Assembly: GCA_037447655.1 (NCBI GenBank)
Contig: JBBHKE010002698.1
Location: forward strand, 236,782 to 300,781
Source: Zygnema cylindricum
Taxonomy: Eukaryota > Streptophyta > Zygnematophyceae > Zygnematales > Zygnemataceae
DNA length: 64,000 nucleotides
Reading direction: 5' to 3'
The notes under the pieces were generated by a model. That model worked only from the letters and a program-made list of their open reading frames with translations. It made no database searches and was not told the origin of the DNA. A program made the position numbers and the translations under genes. Positions 20,389 to 32,956 of this stretch are shown in pieces (the stretch's first letter is position 1; every line of letters starts with the position of its first letter).

Positions 20389-23300
20389 TCAAATATATTT
20401 CTGGACGTCCATGCGTGGCTGAAAATCTCTAAAACCTTCTCCTCCAATCACAGCACAACAATCTCGCATATCGGGTCGATCCTTGTTTTGATTGTCTATG
20501 CAAATAAATCCGAGACGCAACAGCCTTTCGAGGTAATCGAGCATTCCAGGAGAAACTCTTTCGGTTTGACTGACATCCTTTCGAAGCACGTGAATTGCCT
20601 GCATTCAAAAGAATTAAGGAAACCAAAGATTGAAATGAAATTAAAGAGTGGTGCTTCAAAAAAGCTATTGTCAAGATCGTTTCTCAGGAAACTTGGGACG
20701 GAAAATACCCACTTGTCATGGCATATCAAAACGAACAACTTGTTCGATGCTTATGTCAATAATCAAAATATTATGAACCAAAATAAATGGATCGTGACCT
20801 TCAAATTTCTATTTGTATATCAACGCAAGAGGACTTTCAGCAATGGCAACATTCAAGTACGATACATCATTCATCTTTCATCATTTTTCTAGAATCGATG
20901 AGAGAGGAAAGAAAGACACACCCACTGTTGAAAAGTGAATGTATTGGGAATGCCTTTGACAAGCTCTGTAATGGACATGCCGATAAGAAGCTCAATCAAT
21001 AATTCTCCATAGGAATATACATCTGTCTCCCTAGGGGGAAGATTCACCGGCATCCGAAAATCTGAGAGATGGTTGAAGTCAAACGCTGCCAATTTTCAAT
21101 CTTCGTAAGTAAATTAGTTTTAGCTTTGAGCTTGAAACAAGTAAAACTTACATAATCTCACACTAGTTTATTTTATCTAAGCGAGCAACAAAACCTGTTG
21201 TTATGATGCATGTTCCTTTCTATGTATTCTGACATGTTTATGTCAACATGGGATTCAACAATCACGGAAAAGAGAATTTCCCGTTTTAAATCGATCTTTT
21301 CCAAATTCATCAAGATTAAGTAAAACAAAAATAAATCTAAGCGGAAAGGCACAAGAGATCTTACATTTGTTTAATCTTCGCATTTGGCTTGATCCAAATT
21401 TGGCAACCACTGGCTTCCAATCGTGTTCGAGAAACACAACATCAGCCTGTTAAGAATCCCATAGTTTTTGGTCTTATTACCGTTCAATGATATTTAGCCA
21501 CAAATGCTTGCACAGATGAAAAACATTATCTACAAAAACATCACAAGTCACTCACAACTGTACTTATTTATTGGAATTGGCATTGCAGGTTAGACATCAT
21601 TGAAACACCTTTGCAATCCAATTCTCCACACGCTTTAAAACTGCCTCATTTTAATGTCCAACTTCATGAATGAAGACTACACTTATCTTTAGATGATTTA
21701 AAAAATTGGTAGAGTTACAAGTCCTCACTTGGAGGTCGCGATGGAAAGTCGGGGGATCACATTCCTAGTGAAGGAAACTGATGGCCGATACCACCCCCTT
21801 CGCAATAATTGGCCTGTATTTGATGGGGATTGGTGGAAAAGGTCCTCCTGCTATGTCACACTCCATCTTCATGAAATAAGAATTAATAATTACACCCTAG
21901 TTAAAATATCACATTCAGAATCTGTGACCACATCAACTAAGTCGTTTACGGTTGTAGAAATGTACTGTTATTATTTTTTATGAGAAGAAAGTTTTCCAAA
22001 GTATATGTGCCATCTTTGACCATTCAGTTTTAAGTATTTCAGAGATGTTAAAGTATGTTGATGCCATTTTGAACACTAGGAGGCCTATCCCACATTTTCG
22101 ATTAAGTCATGCGTTTAATCAATGTCTAGATCCATGAAAAAAAAAATGATGAAAAATAGCAAGTAATTGTTTTAACTGAAAATGTAAACATGTTTCTTCT
22201 AAATCCCACGAATTTTCAACAAAATGATAAAGGTATGAGAAGTAATATTTGTACACAAGATCAAGGTAATTCAGAAAATTGCGGGAACTCATTTAACACT
22301 TTTTCCTGGATTGCCATACAACTCACCGTTCGAATGATAGATACAAATGTGGATGCAAACCTGGTGAGCATCTTATTGTTGTTTCCTAGGTGTTGACTAT
22401 AAAGAGGGAAAGCAACAAAGGGCTGTGATTCAAGCAAAGGAATATCCTGACTTAATTCGCACTTAAGCACATTCCTCCAAACCACTAGTTGGAAAAAGAA
22501 ATACCTCTTAGATGGCTTGCCACAGAATCATTCGGTGGCATTGCATATAGCAAAACGCCCTCTTCTGGCTCCATGCATAACCCCTTTGCTTGGAGGAGAT
22601 TGGGGTGACCCATCCGAGTTGTGTCATCAAGTGCTTTCAAGAAGGGCTTTGACCCTCTAACGTTCGAATACTGCAAAAGAAAAAAAGAAAAGAAAAACAA
22701 AAGATAAATTCAAAATGCAGTTTCTAAGGGACGCAGACGATTGGCAAATTGTGGCATATCGTATAGAAGACAGAATCTCTGTTTGCTTCATGTGCAAAGT
22801 GCTTTTAGGCAATCATTACAAGCATTGTTATCAAATTAGATGAGCATTGTATAAACCAACTATCGAAATCTACAAAGCTTGCAAAAAAAACTGTCACAGG
22901 CTAGAATTGATTGAGGTCAAGCAGGAGAACAGGCCAAAAAAAGATGTAAGGATTTTTATTCAAAGTTTTAACACCGGGTAAGATGCCGGCCAAAGAAAAT
23001 CTGCTTCCATGGATAGGACTCCATAGTTATTGGTTGAAGTCCTCATTACATCGAAGTCGGAAAACATCATCCATAACAGATTCAAATGTTACTTGTTCTT
23101 ATGACACTATTGTTAGTCCTATACAAAAAAAACTTGTAATGAAACATATATTTTAGCATATTTAGGTTCAGTTTTATCTTCATATGTTAATTCAATCCAC
23201 AATAATGATTATGCAACAAATTCAATGGTGACATCGCAAACATTCAGGAAAAAACCACGCAGATGGCTTGGAAGGGCAGGTCCCGGATTTAGACAATTGA

Positions 23301-23869
23301 AATGAGATCTCATACCAGAATATAGATGTACGGAAGGAGAGGGAACTTCTCACCTTGAACCAATTGACTAACACTTGTTGCCCTTCATAACGATCTTTGC
23401 AAACTACATAATTTTGTCCTTCTTTGAAAGGTATAGAAGATCGAAAAGGAGATATCTCTCATGAAGAGAACTGTTGTAACCCATCCAGAGTTTTTTCAGC
23501 TGCATTAAAAAAACATATGATAAGCTCATTATCTCCTAGAAAGATGTACCACAAATGGCAGGTGGAAATTCCCTCCTATAAACTGGAAATCGTCAGCTGT
23601 CATTATCCAAATGTAGGTAATATCTGGGGCCTTCTGGGTTCCGCCTTCCGTTTTGTAGTGTATAAGAAACAATATAATCTCGACATCAGCAAGGAAAACT
23701 TGTTTTCATCCAGCCAACAAAAGGTCTTCCATAATTACATCTTACTATTGGGTGTAACTTGTGTTAATGTCCTTTTTTTTAGGTACATCTAGAAGCACAA
23801 GTAATTAATTTCACAATCTAGCATGTCCTTTCATCCAAAAATTCAGGTCGATATTCTCGTTTTAAAATT

Positions 23870-24256
23870 GTATAACTTACATGGTGTCATGGAGTTTGCT
23901 TCAATGTGAAAACGTAAAGACAAGTCTCGTTGACGTTGAGATGGTTTTTGGTAACAACAAATATAATAACAAAAACAGTATAAAAGTACGTAGATTGCCG
24001 CTGACGTGACAATGGGTAGAATGACGTTGATCAATACCCTTCGTACTTTAGACTCTGCCAAAGCACAACAATTTGACTCCAAAGCTTTATCTATGACAAA
24101 TGAAACATGATGAATAACAGTACAAATCTCCATGTGTAATTTGTTCGACAAAAGAGTTATAGCATGTGTCTTATCACCGAAACCAAATTGAAATCCACAC
24201 ATTTCACAAACATGTGCCATCGGATCCAACTTGTTGTCTGCATAATTTTTTCCCAA
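23870..24256 (-). other. membrane-spanning exon of the receptor gene
   Basis: An open minus-strand frame holds a Cys-rich piece (CEMCGFQFGFGDK) and then a hydrophobic helix, NVILPIVTSAAIYVLLYCFC, followed by basic residues (QKPSQRQRD). That layout suits a single-pass type I membrane protein, with the kinase exons downstream on the same strand. Confidence 0.6.
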
Positions 24257-24999
24257 ACAATGTAATACATGTTCTCGTTATTTGTTGTTTACAGTGTAGA
24301 TGTTTTACACGTGACTTCTGATATGCACTATGAAAGATTCTTATGATTTATCTCTCCAACATTTTGAATGCTCTTGTATATCTTGACAGAAACGATATAA
24401 ACCTCACTATGCAAGATCGTGAAAAGAAAAATCCAACCACCACTTGTAATTGTAAACAAGTTGCCACACACTTTCACTTTGAACTTGCATAAAAATTGAA
24501 ATATGCTCTTATATGTTCTTAATATGCTCTTATGGATATTAGTGTTATGAGATGAGACATTCTTGTTGTAATGATGGGTGAGTTAACTTACCGCGTGAAG
24601 GTCGTGGCGGCCTTGCTATCGGCAATTCCAACAACACACAAACAACAACATCAAGGGTCACGCGAGTCAAACAAAACATAACCATGCGATGGATTTCATG
24701 ATAGGATGTTACCTAAGAAATATTTAATCTAAATGTAAATGGTGGCATCCTACATATATAACACAACTTCACTATCAGTCTCTCCCAAGGCGCATGTATA
24801 AAAGTAATAAACATGCGTAATTTGGGTTAACTACATAATATTTGTGAAACAAATAAGCCATAGTAGCCTAGTACCTAAAATTTCTACTGATTTTAGTTAA
24901 CGTTTCATGAAAGCAATTATTTTTCGTTCATGAGAACATTACTACCATGTGAACAACAACTACCACGAGGGGTCTTGAGTTTCATGAGATTGTACATCC

Positions 25000-25260
25000 G
25001 CATGTGTTTATGGGGTTGATGAGTTCATAGCCATTGTCGCATGTACACTCAGGTGTCATCCCGTCCGTGCCATTGGAGCATGTGCCATGTCCTCTACAAG
25101 AACCACCAGCTTGTGTGGTGTTGCAACCGTAAAATGAATCACATTCAGACCTAGTACGTTTTTCCTAGCACGTCGTAGATATGCAATTGTGAGATTTTTG
25201 GTAACATTCTCCGCCAATTTCCCCTATCAAGTAGTTATCGGAAACATTCCTGCCACAAGT
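25000..25260 (-). pseudogene. LRR cap and EGF-like exon of the receptor gene
   Basis: The minus strand reads DNYLIGEIGGECYQ, an LRR end, then CDSFYGCNTTQAGGSCRGHG, TCSNGTDGM and CTCDNGYELI with NTCG. The six-Cys spacing suits an EGF-like module. One in-frame TAG near 25167 interrupts the linker between them. The joining of LRRs to EGF and a membrane kinase is inferred from order and strand. Confidence 0.65.
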
Positions 25261-26265
25261 CGATCATAAATGAGATATACCGTTCAGAAAAAGTGATAAA
25301 ATTTTGGACTTTCACCCATTTGGAACAATATCCAATCATTACCCCAACTTCTAAAAAATAGGAATTGAGAAGGTAAGCCAATTCATTGAAATAAAGGAAC
25401 TAACGGCAACATTAAATCAAGCTAAATACGGGAAAGGAACAACTTTCTCACTTCATCATGCAAAAGTCGTTCAATAAAATGAGGCAATAAGGAGCCCCGA
25501 CTATAGTAGTATTTATTAAATTTATTTGAACCAAGTAAGACAAACAAAATCACTCTTATTCTAGATTATCTTGACCTTGAAGGTAATCAAAAGGGAGATC
25601 GAATAAATTTTTTGACAGCACATAACAAATTCGGATGGCTTTGTGTAGCATTTGGCTATCCGTGCTGTTAAATTTAAACTAGGCAACTTTGGGAACATCT
25701 TCAAATAGCTTCGTATAAGATAAGTTCAATAAGTATTGTGTACATTAATTAACAATGCTTTCATTAAATTAAATCAGGTAATTCTCTAACGGGAATCCAA
25801 CGATATATTATGGACAAGTGTCACACGATATATTTAGTGTATGTTTCTTAGAAAAAAAAAGGGAATTTGAGTTGCCTTTTTTTCTTGTGACATAATGGTG
25901 GAATCGAAAGGCAAGAAACTGATTGAAACAAATGACACAAGTTACATTAAAGTTGAAAATGATTAATGAAGATTTTTTTAATGGATGGATGACATGAATG
26001 TACTTTTGGGGAACATTGACTATTCAGAAAATTTCAATCGCCGTGTTTCAATTAGAATCAGATACAAAAACAAAACACACTCGGTTAAAAAATCCTTCTT
26101 TCATAAACGGCTTTTCCTCTCTTCCTTCATTAGCTGGTTCTTCAAAAGGGCTTTTAAATACAAAATCAACACTGGTCCATGGAGAAAATGTCATGCTTTA
26201 GAAAAAAGGAAAACCGGGGGGTTGAATAATTTGCTTTATGTGTATATCAACAAAACGACCCTTAC

Positions 26266-27676
26266 CAATAAATGGAGTGCATCAATAGGTTCATAGGAAG
26301 TTGAATGCTTCCAGACAAAAAGTTTTGAGATAGGTCCCTATTGTAACCATCATCCCAACACCCCACCCCCACCCCCACTCCCACCCAACACTTCTTACTA
26401 GTGTAAATTGTATCTTCAGCTGTCATAAACCAACAATCAAACTTCACTTCTAGGAAATCAATAGTTATTTTTTTTTGTTGGTGCATGGATCTTGCAGTAT
26501 GTATAAAAACTTAAATATAACTTCTTACAAATATTCGAGGGATGTCAGTTTACTGATGGACGGTGGAACGCCTCCACCCAATCGGTTTCTGGCTAAATTT
26601 CTGTGACACCTCCCACAGGCCCATTTACAATAGAAGAGATGGATGTTAAGAGTTGAACTCGACAGCAATTGGTGTTGAATTTCATTATAAGTATTGTATG
26701 GTTTGAGCTGTCCAGAAATGTGTTTGGTTGACAAAACGGTATGCAAATGAACCATGACTTGAATAAATGATGTGCTCATGGACATTTAGAGAATGAATCC
26801 TTTAATTTTTCTTTAATGTAAGAAGCATAAAATTTTATTGAAAGTTTGAGTATAACTTCTTACAAACGTGTGAGGGATGTCAATTTAGTGATGGACAGTG
26901 GAATGCTCCCACTCAATACGTTTCCAGATAGATCTCTGTGACACCTCCCAACACACCATTTATGATAGATCACAAAGATGGTTATAACTGAAATTGGATT
27001 TTACAGCAACAAATAGTTATAAGATAGGACTCTATTGCAATAACCTAACTACAATACTCCACTCTCCACCCTCACCACCCCTTCATACACAAGGTAAATT
27101 GTAACTTCTACTGTCATAAATGTACAATCAAAATTTATTTCGCAACATTCAGTTGTTGATTTTTTTTGTTGATGCAGGAATTGCAATATTGTTTATGAAA
27201 ATAAATATTACCTTTTCAAAATAATGGAGAGATGTTAATTTTACTAATGGAAAGAGGAATGCTCCCAGTCAAATGTTTTTCCTACAACACTTTGTGACAT
27301 CTCCCACCAGCCCCATTTGCTCTCGCGCACGAAACTTAAGATACAAAGTACAATACCATGATAAGGATCTCTATCAAAATTGAAATTTCTCCATCTACCA
27401 AGAAAATCATCCAAATTACCAACTTTGGACTCAAAAGCTTATCATACCTGAACAACTTCCATAAAAACAATCCATTGGTGGCCTTAGCCGTTCGAAACCC
27501 ATAAACCTCCCATGGAAACGCATTCCCCCTAATGTTTTGAGCCACCTTTTTACTTTCAATCCCAATAAATCATGTCAATTATCATACTCCCAAGTCGCAC
27601 TTACAAGTGCACAAGTTTTGTGAGGTTGCCAATTTCGGAAGCAATGGTTCCCTCCATCCCGTAGTTTTTGAGAATT
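26266..27676 (-). other. LRR exon array, one 24-residue repeat per 72-bp exon
   Basis: Minus-strand exons 27605-27676 (GMEGTIASEIGNLTKLVHL), 26864-26935 (GNVLSGSIPLSITKLTSL), 26529-26600 (RNRLGGGVPPSISKLTSL) and 26266-26337 (QNFLSGSIQLPMNLL) are each exactly 72 bp, with an AG acceptor and a GT donor. The piece at 27211-27291 keeps the pattern but has an AA acceptor and a one-base frame change. The exons and their flanks resemble each other, so the array grew by duplication of exon plus intron. Confidence 0.75.
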
Positions 27677-27716
27677 CTGCACATTAGAGAGATACAAGGA
27701 AAGTGTACGGGAGACT

Positions 27717-28820
27717 TTGCATAACGAGAAGTCAATCATTTGTTTCTGGCTCCCTCCCGTTCCCACTCTCCTGTCTTCCACTCATAAGGACCGAGAAATC
27801 TGTCGATCTCCCGCACATCCTTCACTTTTAATCACAAAGGAATGTCAACATTTGTCTCCATCTACATCACTCGTCTGTATGCCTCTCCTTTTCTTTTCAC
27901 CCTGTCTTTGCCATCAGCATCACCTCTTCATCACTTCCCACACCCCATTCCCAATTCAATGCTTAAGCCCCTTCTCACCCTCTACTGTTCCTTTTATCCT
28001 TACCTCCAAACCTTTACCTTTTCCTCCACCCCACATTCCCACTACACCCCCAACTCGCTATCTACCTCCCCCCTTCTTTTCGTCTCCCGACTTCCACCTC
28101 GGACTCTTTTCAAATAACCAACCTTTGTACCTCTCCCTCACTATCTCCATTTCTCTCCTTCTTTCCCCTCTCTTCGGCCTCCCCTGCTCCCTTCCATTTT
28201 CTCTCACATCCATTTCCCCTCTTTGTTCTCCTCCTCACCCACCCTCATATTTCTCCTCCCTACCATTTCCTGCCTGCCAACGTCCCTCACCTTTCCTCCC
28301 GATTTCTCAACTCCCCTACCTCGCCCACCGTCCCTCGCATTTCTGTCCTTCACCATTTTACTCCCACCGCTCTTTACCTTTTCTTCCCTCTCACCCTTTC
28401 CTCCACGGCCCTTCATCTGGTTTCGATAAGAAAAGTAAGAAGGGGGTGTAGGTGGAGAAGAAGAGAAGAAGAAGAACGAAGATAATAAGAAAGACCAGTA
28501 AAAGCAAAAGACAGAGGATGAGGATCATGAGAAGAAGAAAAAGCGCGGACACGGGAGAAGCAGAATTCTCCCTGCGCCTCTCTGTCCACCCTACCCCTCC
28601 AACCCTTCTTCCCCAACGTCGTCTACTCCCTCGCTTCTCTCATTGCGTCCCAGCTATCAGCACACATCTACCCTCTCCCTCCCTCCCTCCATCCCAACCC
28701 AGCCCCTTTTTTCTTTCCCCCCCCCTTCCCTCATTTCCCCCTATCCCTCTTTTCCCCTTTTCCCTTTTTTCCCCCTCTCCCTCCTTCCAAATCCCTTCGT
28801 CCCTTCCACCCTCCCCATAA
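27717..28820. repeat. pyrimidine-rich low-complexity DNA upstream of the receptor gene
   Basis: The plus strand is largely C and T over 27720-28450 and 28560-28820, so long open frames appear on both strands by composition alone. A purine-rich block sits at 28441-28570. No convincing gene; the missing first exon of the receptor could be hidden here. Confidence 0.6.
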
Positions 28821-28989
28821 TGTGTGCACGCAGCAACTCACACATGGGTCACGCGGCCAGAAATGTCGCATTCAAAAGGAGGCAAAAAGTAACCGCATTC
28901 AATCCTCGGAAAGTCATACATCGTCCGTGCACTCACCGCCGCAGCAACCGCCTTCAGCGCCGCCTCTGCGGCAGCAATGGGAACCGCAC

Positions 28990-29420
28990 GAGCCAATGTG
29001 AGTGTTATTACGCACGTGCGGATCCTCTGTGACTGGGACACGGGATCCAAACGGGCCAATGTGAGTGAGTTTACAGACAATTCCGAAAATAGCGACTGAC
29101 ATGGAAACCAATGGAGCCAGTAAGAGTGATTCTACACACGTGGGAACGCTCTGCTGCAGTGAAATGGAATTTAAAGAAGCCAATGAGAGTGAGATTATTT
29201 CCCACGTGTGAGTTGATCGGCTGCCACCGTGGCGATCGCCATGAGGGAAGGAAAGAGGCGAAAAGGAGGTGGTAACTTACTGTGTTCTGTAGCCATTTTA
29301 ATCGCCCGTACGGAATTTACGAGAGGATAAAGAAATAAAATCGTGGCGACTGCATTTCAAGGTGCCATGTCTGCGAAAACGCCACGTGGCACTGCTGTAG
29401 ATGAGCCACGTGGCGAGATT
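28990..29420. promoter_or_regulatory. cluster of G-box (CACGTG) and CCAAT motifs in degenerate repeats
   Basis: CACGTG occurs near 29011, 29136, 29200, 29383 and 29405; the last two lie in CCACGTGGC. Imperfect units of about 70 bp with CCAAT-GTGAGTG recur at 28995, 29056, 29107 and 29177. G-boxes bind plant bZIP and bHLH factors. The cluster lies upstream of the minus-strand receptor gene; whether it drives that gene is unknown. Confidence 0.45.
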
Positions 29421-29768
29421 GATGTGTGAGATTGGATTAGGGTTTGGAACTTTTGGAATTGGTCGTCGAGTTTCCTTTCACGTGCGACCTTGTTGAGCGA
29501 CACGTTTATAGAACCGTTCCACGTCGGCTGTCGGATTCTCCTGTGACGTGACGCTCGCTTCATGGACAAGACTGCGCACTATTCATTCCCGTCGTCAGGG
29601 ACAGCTTCTCGCGGAAGATCGGCGATATACTTGGCGTGATTCAACGATACACAACGATATCGCTTAACGAACATAACCGCTAACGGTTTTATCGCCGCGG
29701 AAGTGGCGCAGGGAGGTGGAATTTTTCGAAGGAAAACTGCTTAGTTGTTTAAAACTGCATAGTTGTTT

Positions 29769-30108
29769 ACGGGGTAGGAAAAACATTGGGAACCTGTCGG
29801 CAAGTGGGAAAAGAAAAAACGAAACCGCATTTTTGTGCGACAGCGAAAGATAATTTAGGGTTTCGACACGTCGACAATGTGGCGTACGGACATTACGAAG
29901 TCACAAAAATTGTACAACGTGCGCCTCAAATTGAAGCCGAGTGGAAGTTTCGCCTCATTTTGTGTAACACCACCTGTCACATTATTTCGTGCACGTCTAC
30001 GTAAGTCACTTTTTTAAGTAACAATTTATTTGCTCTGAAAGTTGTATGGAAAATCTTCGCTAGAAAGCAAAGCAACAAGACTAAGTTTAGGCTACATGCG
30101 AAAGTACC
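29769..30108 (-). mobile_element. truncated Harbinger-like TIR element, subfamily B
   Basis: This 340-bp piece matches the left part of the complete element at 55523-56320 in reverse orientation (shared text GTCGACAATGTGGCGTACG in closely related forms). Its right end shows ACATGCGAAAGTACC, the subfamily B terminus, followed by TTA. The left end is missing. Confidence 0.65.
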
Positions 30109-30687
30109 TTAAGTAAAACTCCCATCTATTTTCGGTACATTTCAGTACATTTGACGATTATGTTTTTGGGGTTTTTAGAGTAATTTCTCGTACATTCCAG
30201 TATATTTTCGTTCTATTGCTTTAAATTTGTCGTACGTTTAGGTACATCATCCGTGTAATTTTGTATTTATTAAGGTTATTTAATGGGGGATTTTAGGGTT
30301 ATTAGGGTGCTTTCCCTCACATTCTATACAGTCTCCTATATTTTAGTACAATTACCTTACCTTTTCCTTACTTTTAGGGATTTTAATGTTCACTTTTTGT
30401 ATAGTTTCGTACATTTCCGTATATTTCCTGTACGTTTTAGGATTTTTTAAGGATTTTTCCAGGTTAAGTGGACAATTTCCGTACATTTTAGTACATCGAT
30501 AAGCTAAAACTATCAATATTTACGAAAATTACAAAATCGACGAATACGACTTAAAAATCATAGAAAAAGTCCAAATCCATATGAATTCAACAACTATGGA
30601 AAATTGCATTTGTGGCTTACTAAATTAGATGCATTAATTGAACGCGCTAAACAAAAGGAGTATATCCATGAAGCTTAATTTTCCTTA

Positions 30688-31408
30688 GGGTATGTCCCCA
30701 GTAACTTAGCGAACTTACTTTGTATTTTAGCGCGGATCCGCCAGACCGGGTTTTCGAGTGTCCCTATGTGTTAGAACGAAAACGTAATTTACATTTGTGA
30801 CTATTGTATACATCAACAATACCTGTAACAGTTGTCAACGTCTACAATCTGCGTTGTCGCACGTTATTTTTTGGAATTGCTTGTGACGTCGCATGTTTTA
30901 CCGTGACATTGTAGACGTACCGCCTTTTGAAGAAGCTAAGTTTTGCCTTTGCGTAACCTGTCTGCTCGACGTGTAATGGCATCACAATTTCAAGACCCTT
31001 GCAAAAAAAAAAATCGTACAGGGCGAAAACAGACAAAACAAAACAAATTGTGTACTTTTCGTCGTCGTACTGGACACAAATAGACAGAAAGAATTTTGTA
31101 TTTTTTTTGTTGTTGGACATCGTCTGAAATTTGCAAACATGTGTTTCTATTTGTTTATCGAATACCTAGTTTTAAAACACATCGCCAATGTGTTTTAAAG
31201 ATAAGTTTGAGCATGATGTTTTGTGTCGTGGTCGTGGGTCGAAAAACACAAGACGAATTTTTTTGGTATATCTTAAGTTCGAGGGTGACGCAAATTGTAC
31301 TCCACAAATTTGCGATTACTTCCTACGATTGCAACTTAGGCATTACGGCGCTAATTTATAAGAAAACAACAAAAAAAAACCCTTAGTTAGGCACATGGGG
31401 ACATACCC
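30688..31408 (+). mobile_element. Harbinger-like TIR element, subfamily A (721 bp, non-autonomous)
   Basis: Ends GGGTATGTCCCCA and TGGGGACATACCC form a perfect 13-bp terminal inverted repeat, flanked by TTA on the left and TAA on the right. There is no transposase frame. A second copy in reverse orientation lies at 56963-57737, and a remnant at about 38665-39490. TIRs starting GGG beside a TTA/TAA target fit PIF/Harbinger or Tourist-like elements; that class is inference. Confidence 0.75.
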
Positions 31409-31592
31409 TAAGATCCATTATCCAACGTGCCGCATGGTCATTATCTAGCGTGTCGCAACTCAATTTTCTTTGTAAATGGTGATATACCTCGAGAGGTAAA
31501 TCACCATTAACAAAAAAAAACCGAAGCGAATGCTCCCCGAAAAAGTAAACAACTGTCATTGTTACCTCCAAAACTTTGGAGAATATTGGCAA

Positions 31593-31798
31593 GATTCCCT
31601 TTAATGTTGTTTACTGATACAACCAAAACAAGAGGTACAGAGTGTTGTTATTTGTGTATTTTCTAAGTTTGATTTATGATAAAAATAAGCAGAGGCATTC
31701 CCTTTAATGTTGTTTACTGATACAACCAAAACAAGAGGTACAGAGTGTTGTTATTTGTGTATTTTCTAAGTCTGATTTATGATAAAAATAAGCAAAGG
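31593..31798 (+). repeat. 103-bp tandem duplication across the LTR start
   Basis: Two adjacent units (31593-31695, 31696-31798) share text from ATTCCCTTTAATGTTGTTTAC to ATAAAAATAAGCA, with about two differences. Each contains flanking DNA and the first bases of a copia-2 LTR (TGTTGTTATTTGTG). Confidence 0.85.
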
Positions 31799-32956
31799 CA
31801 GTCTGCCTCTAAACTCCCTTCTCCAAGCCCCCACACTTGTTCTAGTCAGTGATGGCTGGTATGGAGTTAGAGCCACGGCTGCCTAAGCCTTCTAGAGAGA
31901 CAAGAGTAAAAATTGGTAGATTTACCTAAAGGGGGTTTGACGAACCCACAATTAATCTAGGTACCTACCGTTCGTCAAACTAGCCGTAGCCGTTAACTTT
32001 GTCTATTAAATCTAAAACCAACGCTGAAGTATATAGGGTTTGATGGACATTCAAATATTTACAAGTAGGAAATTTCGTTTAACTAATAAATAGAACGATA
32101 GAATATAGAGCTAGTTTTAAACTATAGTACCGCACAAAATAAATGTTGCGAACATTTATTTCAACAACTAATAATCAATCCGGTCTTCATCAAACCGCCC
32201 TGATAGGAGCCGATATCGCGGAGAGGGCCTTTTGGCGTTTTCTGGTTGCCGCCACTCCGGATAACACGTGGCAGCATCATACGGGTTTACAGAATCTTGG
32301 GTGAGCAAGACAACAAATCTGGATGTGACAGATGTCACTATTTTGGCCATATAGTATAATTACCATACAGAAAGTAATCCTGTACTTGTATTTTTTCTAC
32401 GGTACAGTCCTATGATTAGTCCGTACTTCAATAGAAGGGGTTTATAAAATGAAATAGGACTTAGCATTTTTGGATAGGTAGCCGCCTCTGAGTGACAACA
32501 CTCTTGTATAAAAGCCTAACTTTGACCAACCATAACTATCAACTCAATAGACCATTTTCAGTGATTATTTTTGATCCAGACTCATGACTGTCCAAGCTAC
32601 ACAAGGGTGTAGTCAGTCGAAGTTCTCATGACTGTCCAAGCTACACAAGGGTGTAGTCAGTCGAAGTTCTTCCTTCCCAGGGTGGTTGCATTTCTAAGGG
32701 AAAGTCAAAATGGGTGAATGTGTCCAAAACTCAAATTCTAACTTTGCATTCTGTGGTGAAACTGAGCACATAGAAAGTCTTACTTCCCAGAGGTGAAATT
32801 GTTTTAATGTTTTGATTTTCAAGGGGTCAATCATTTGGGTTTGTATCAACTTGGAGTCAGCAATAACTATATAAGCTTCTTTGGATCTGCGAATTCTGTG
32901 GGGGTGGACCCCATAGAATTACGAATTCTATGGGGGAAGGGCCCCATAAAATTTCA
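31746..32956 (+). repeat. solo LTR of copia-2 family (LTR-A)
   Basis: It begins TGTTGTTATTTGTG, ends CATAAAATTTCA, and matches the copia-2 3' LTR at 36285-37423. A TATAAAAG box lies at 32507-32514. Local changes include a 46-bp tandem repeat near 32583-32675 and a short duplication of the GAATTCTRTGGGG end region near 32890-32950. Confidence 0.82.

Larger units (their letters stand above)
20389..27676 (-). pseudogene. LRR-EGF-TM receptor-like kinase gene, probably inactive
   Basis: A surface receptor with leucine-rich repeats outside, a membrane helix and a cytoplasmic kinase. Leucine-rich exons, 72 bp each, lie at 27605-27676, 26864-26935, 26529-26600 and 26266-26337; a decayed one is near 27211-27291. 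An LRR cap and EGF-like module lie at 25000-25260. The membrane segment is at 24000-24075. Kinase exons are 23354-23499 (VVCKDRYEG, VLVNWFK), 22505-22670 (RMGHPNLLQAKGLC), 21365-21446 (WKPVVAKFGSS), 20922-21085 (ETDVYSYGELLIELLIG) and 20389-20598 (NKDRPDM, stop). Faults: an in-frame TGA in the 23354 exon, an in-frame TAG in the EGF exon, Asn where the ATP-binding Lys is expected, and KFG in place of DFG. No HRD loop was found. First exons upstream of 27676 were not found. Confidence 0.75.

Noticed and set aside
27717-28451. 244-codon plus-strand frame rich in Pro, Ser and Leu
   Set aside because: It lies wholly in a C/T-rich tract, where long frames arise by composition; it has no domain and no consistent codon pattern.
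28643-29183. Overlapping frames on both strands around the G-box repeats
   Set aside because: They are short, overlap one another and follow the degenerate repeats; no homology seen.
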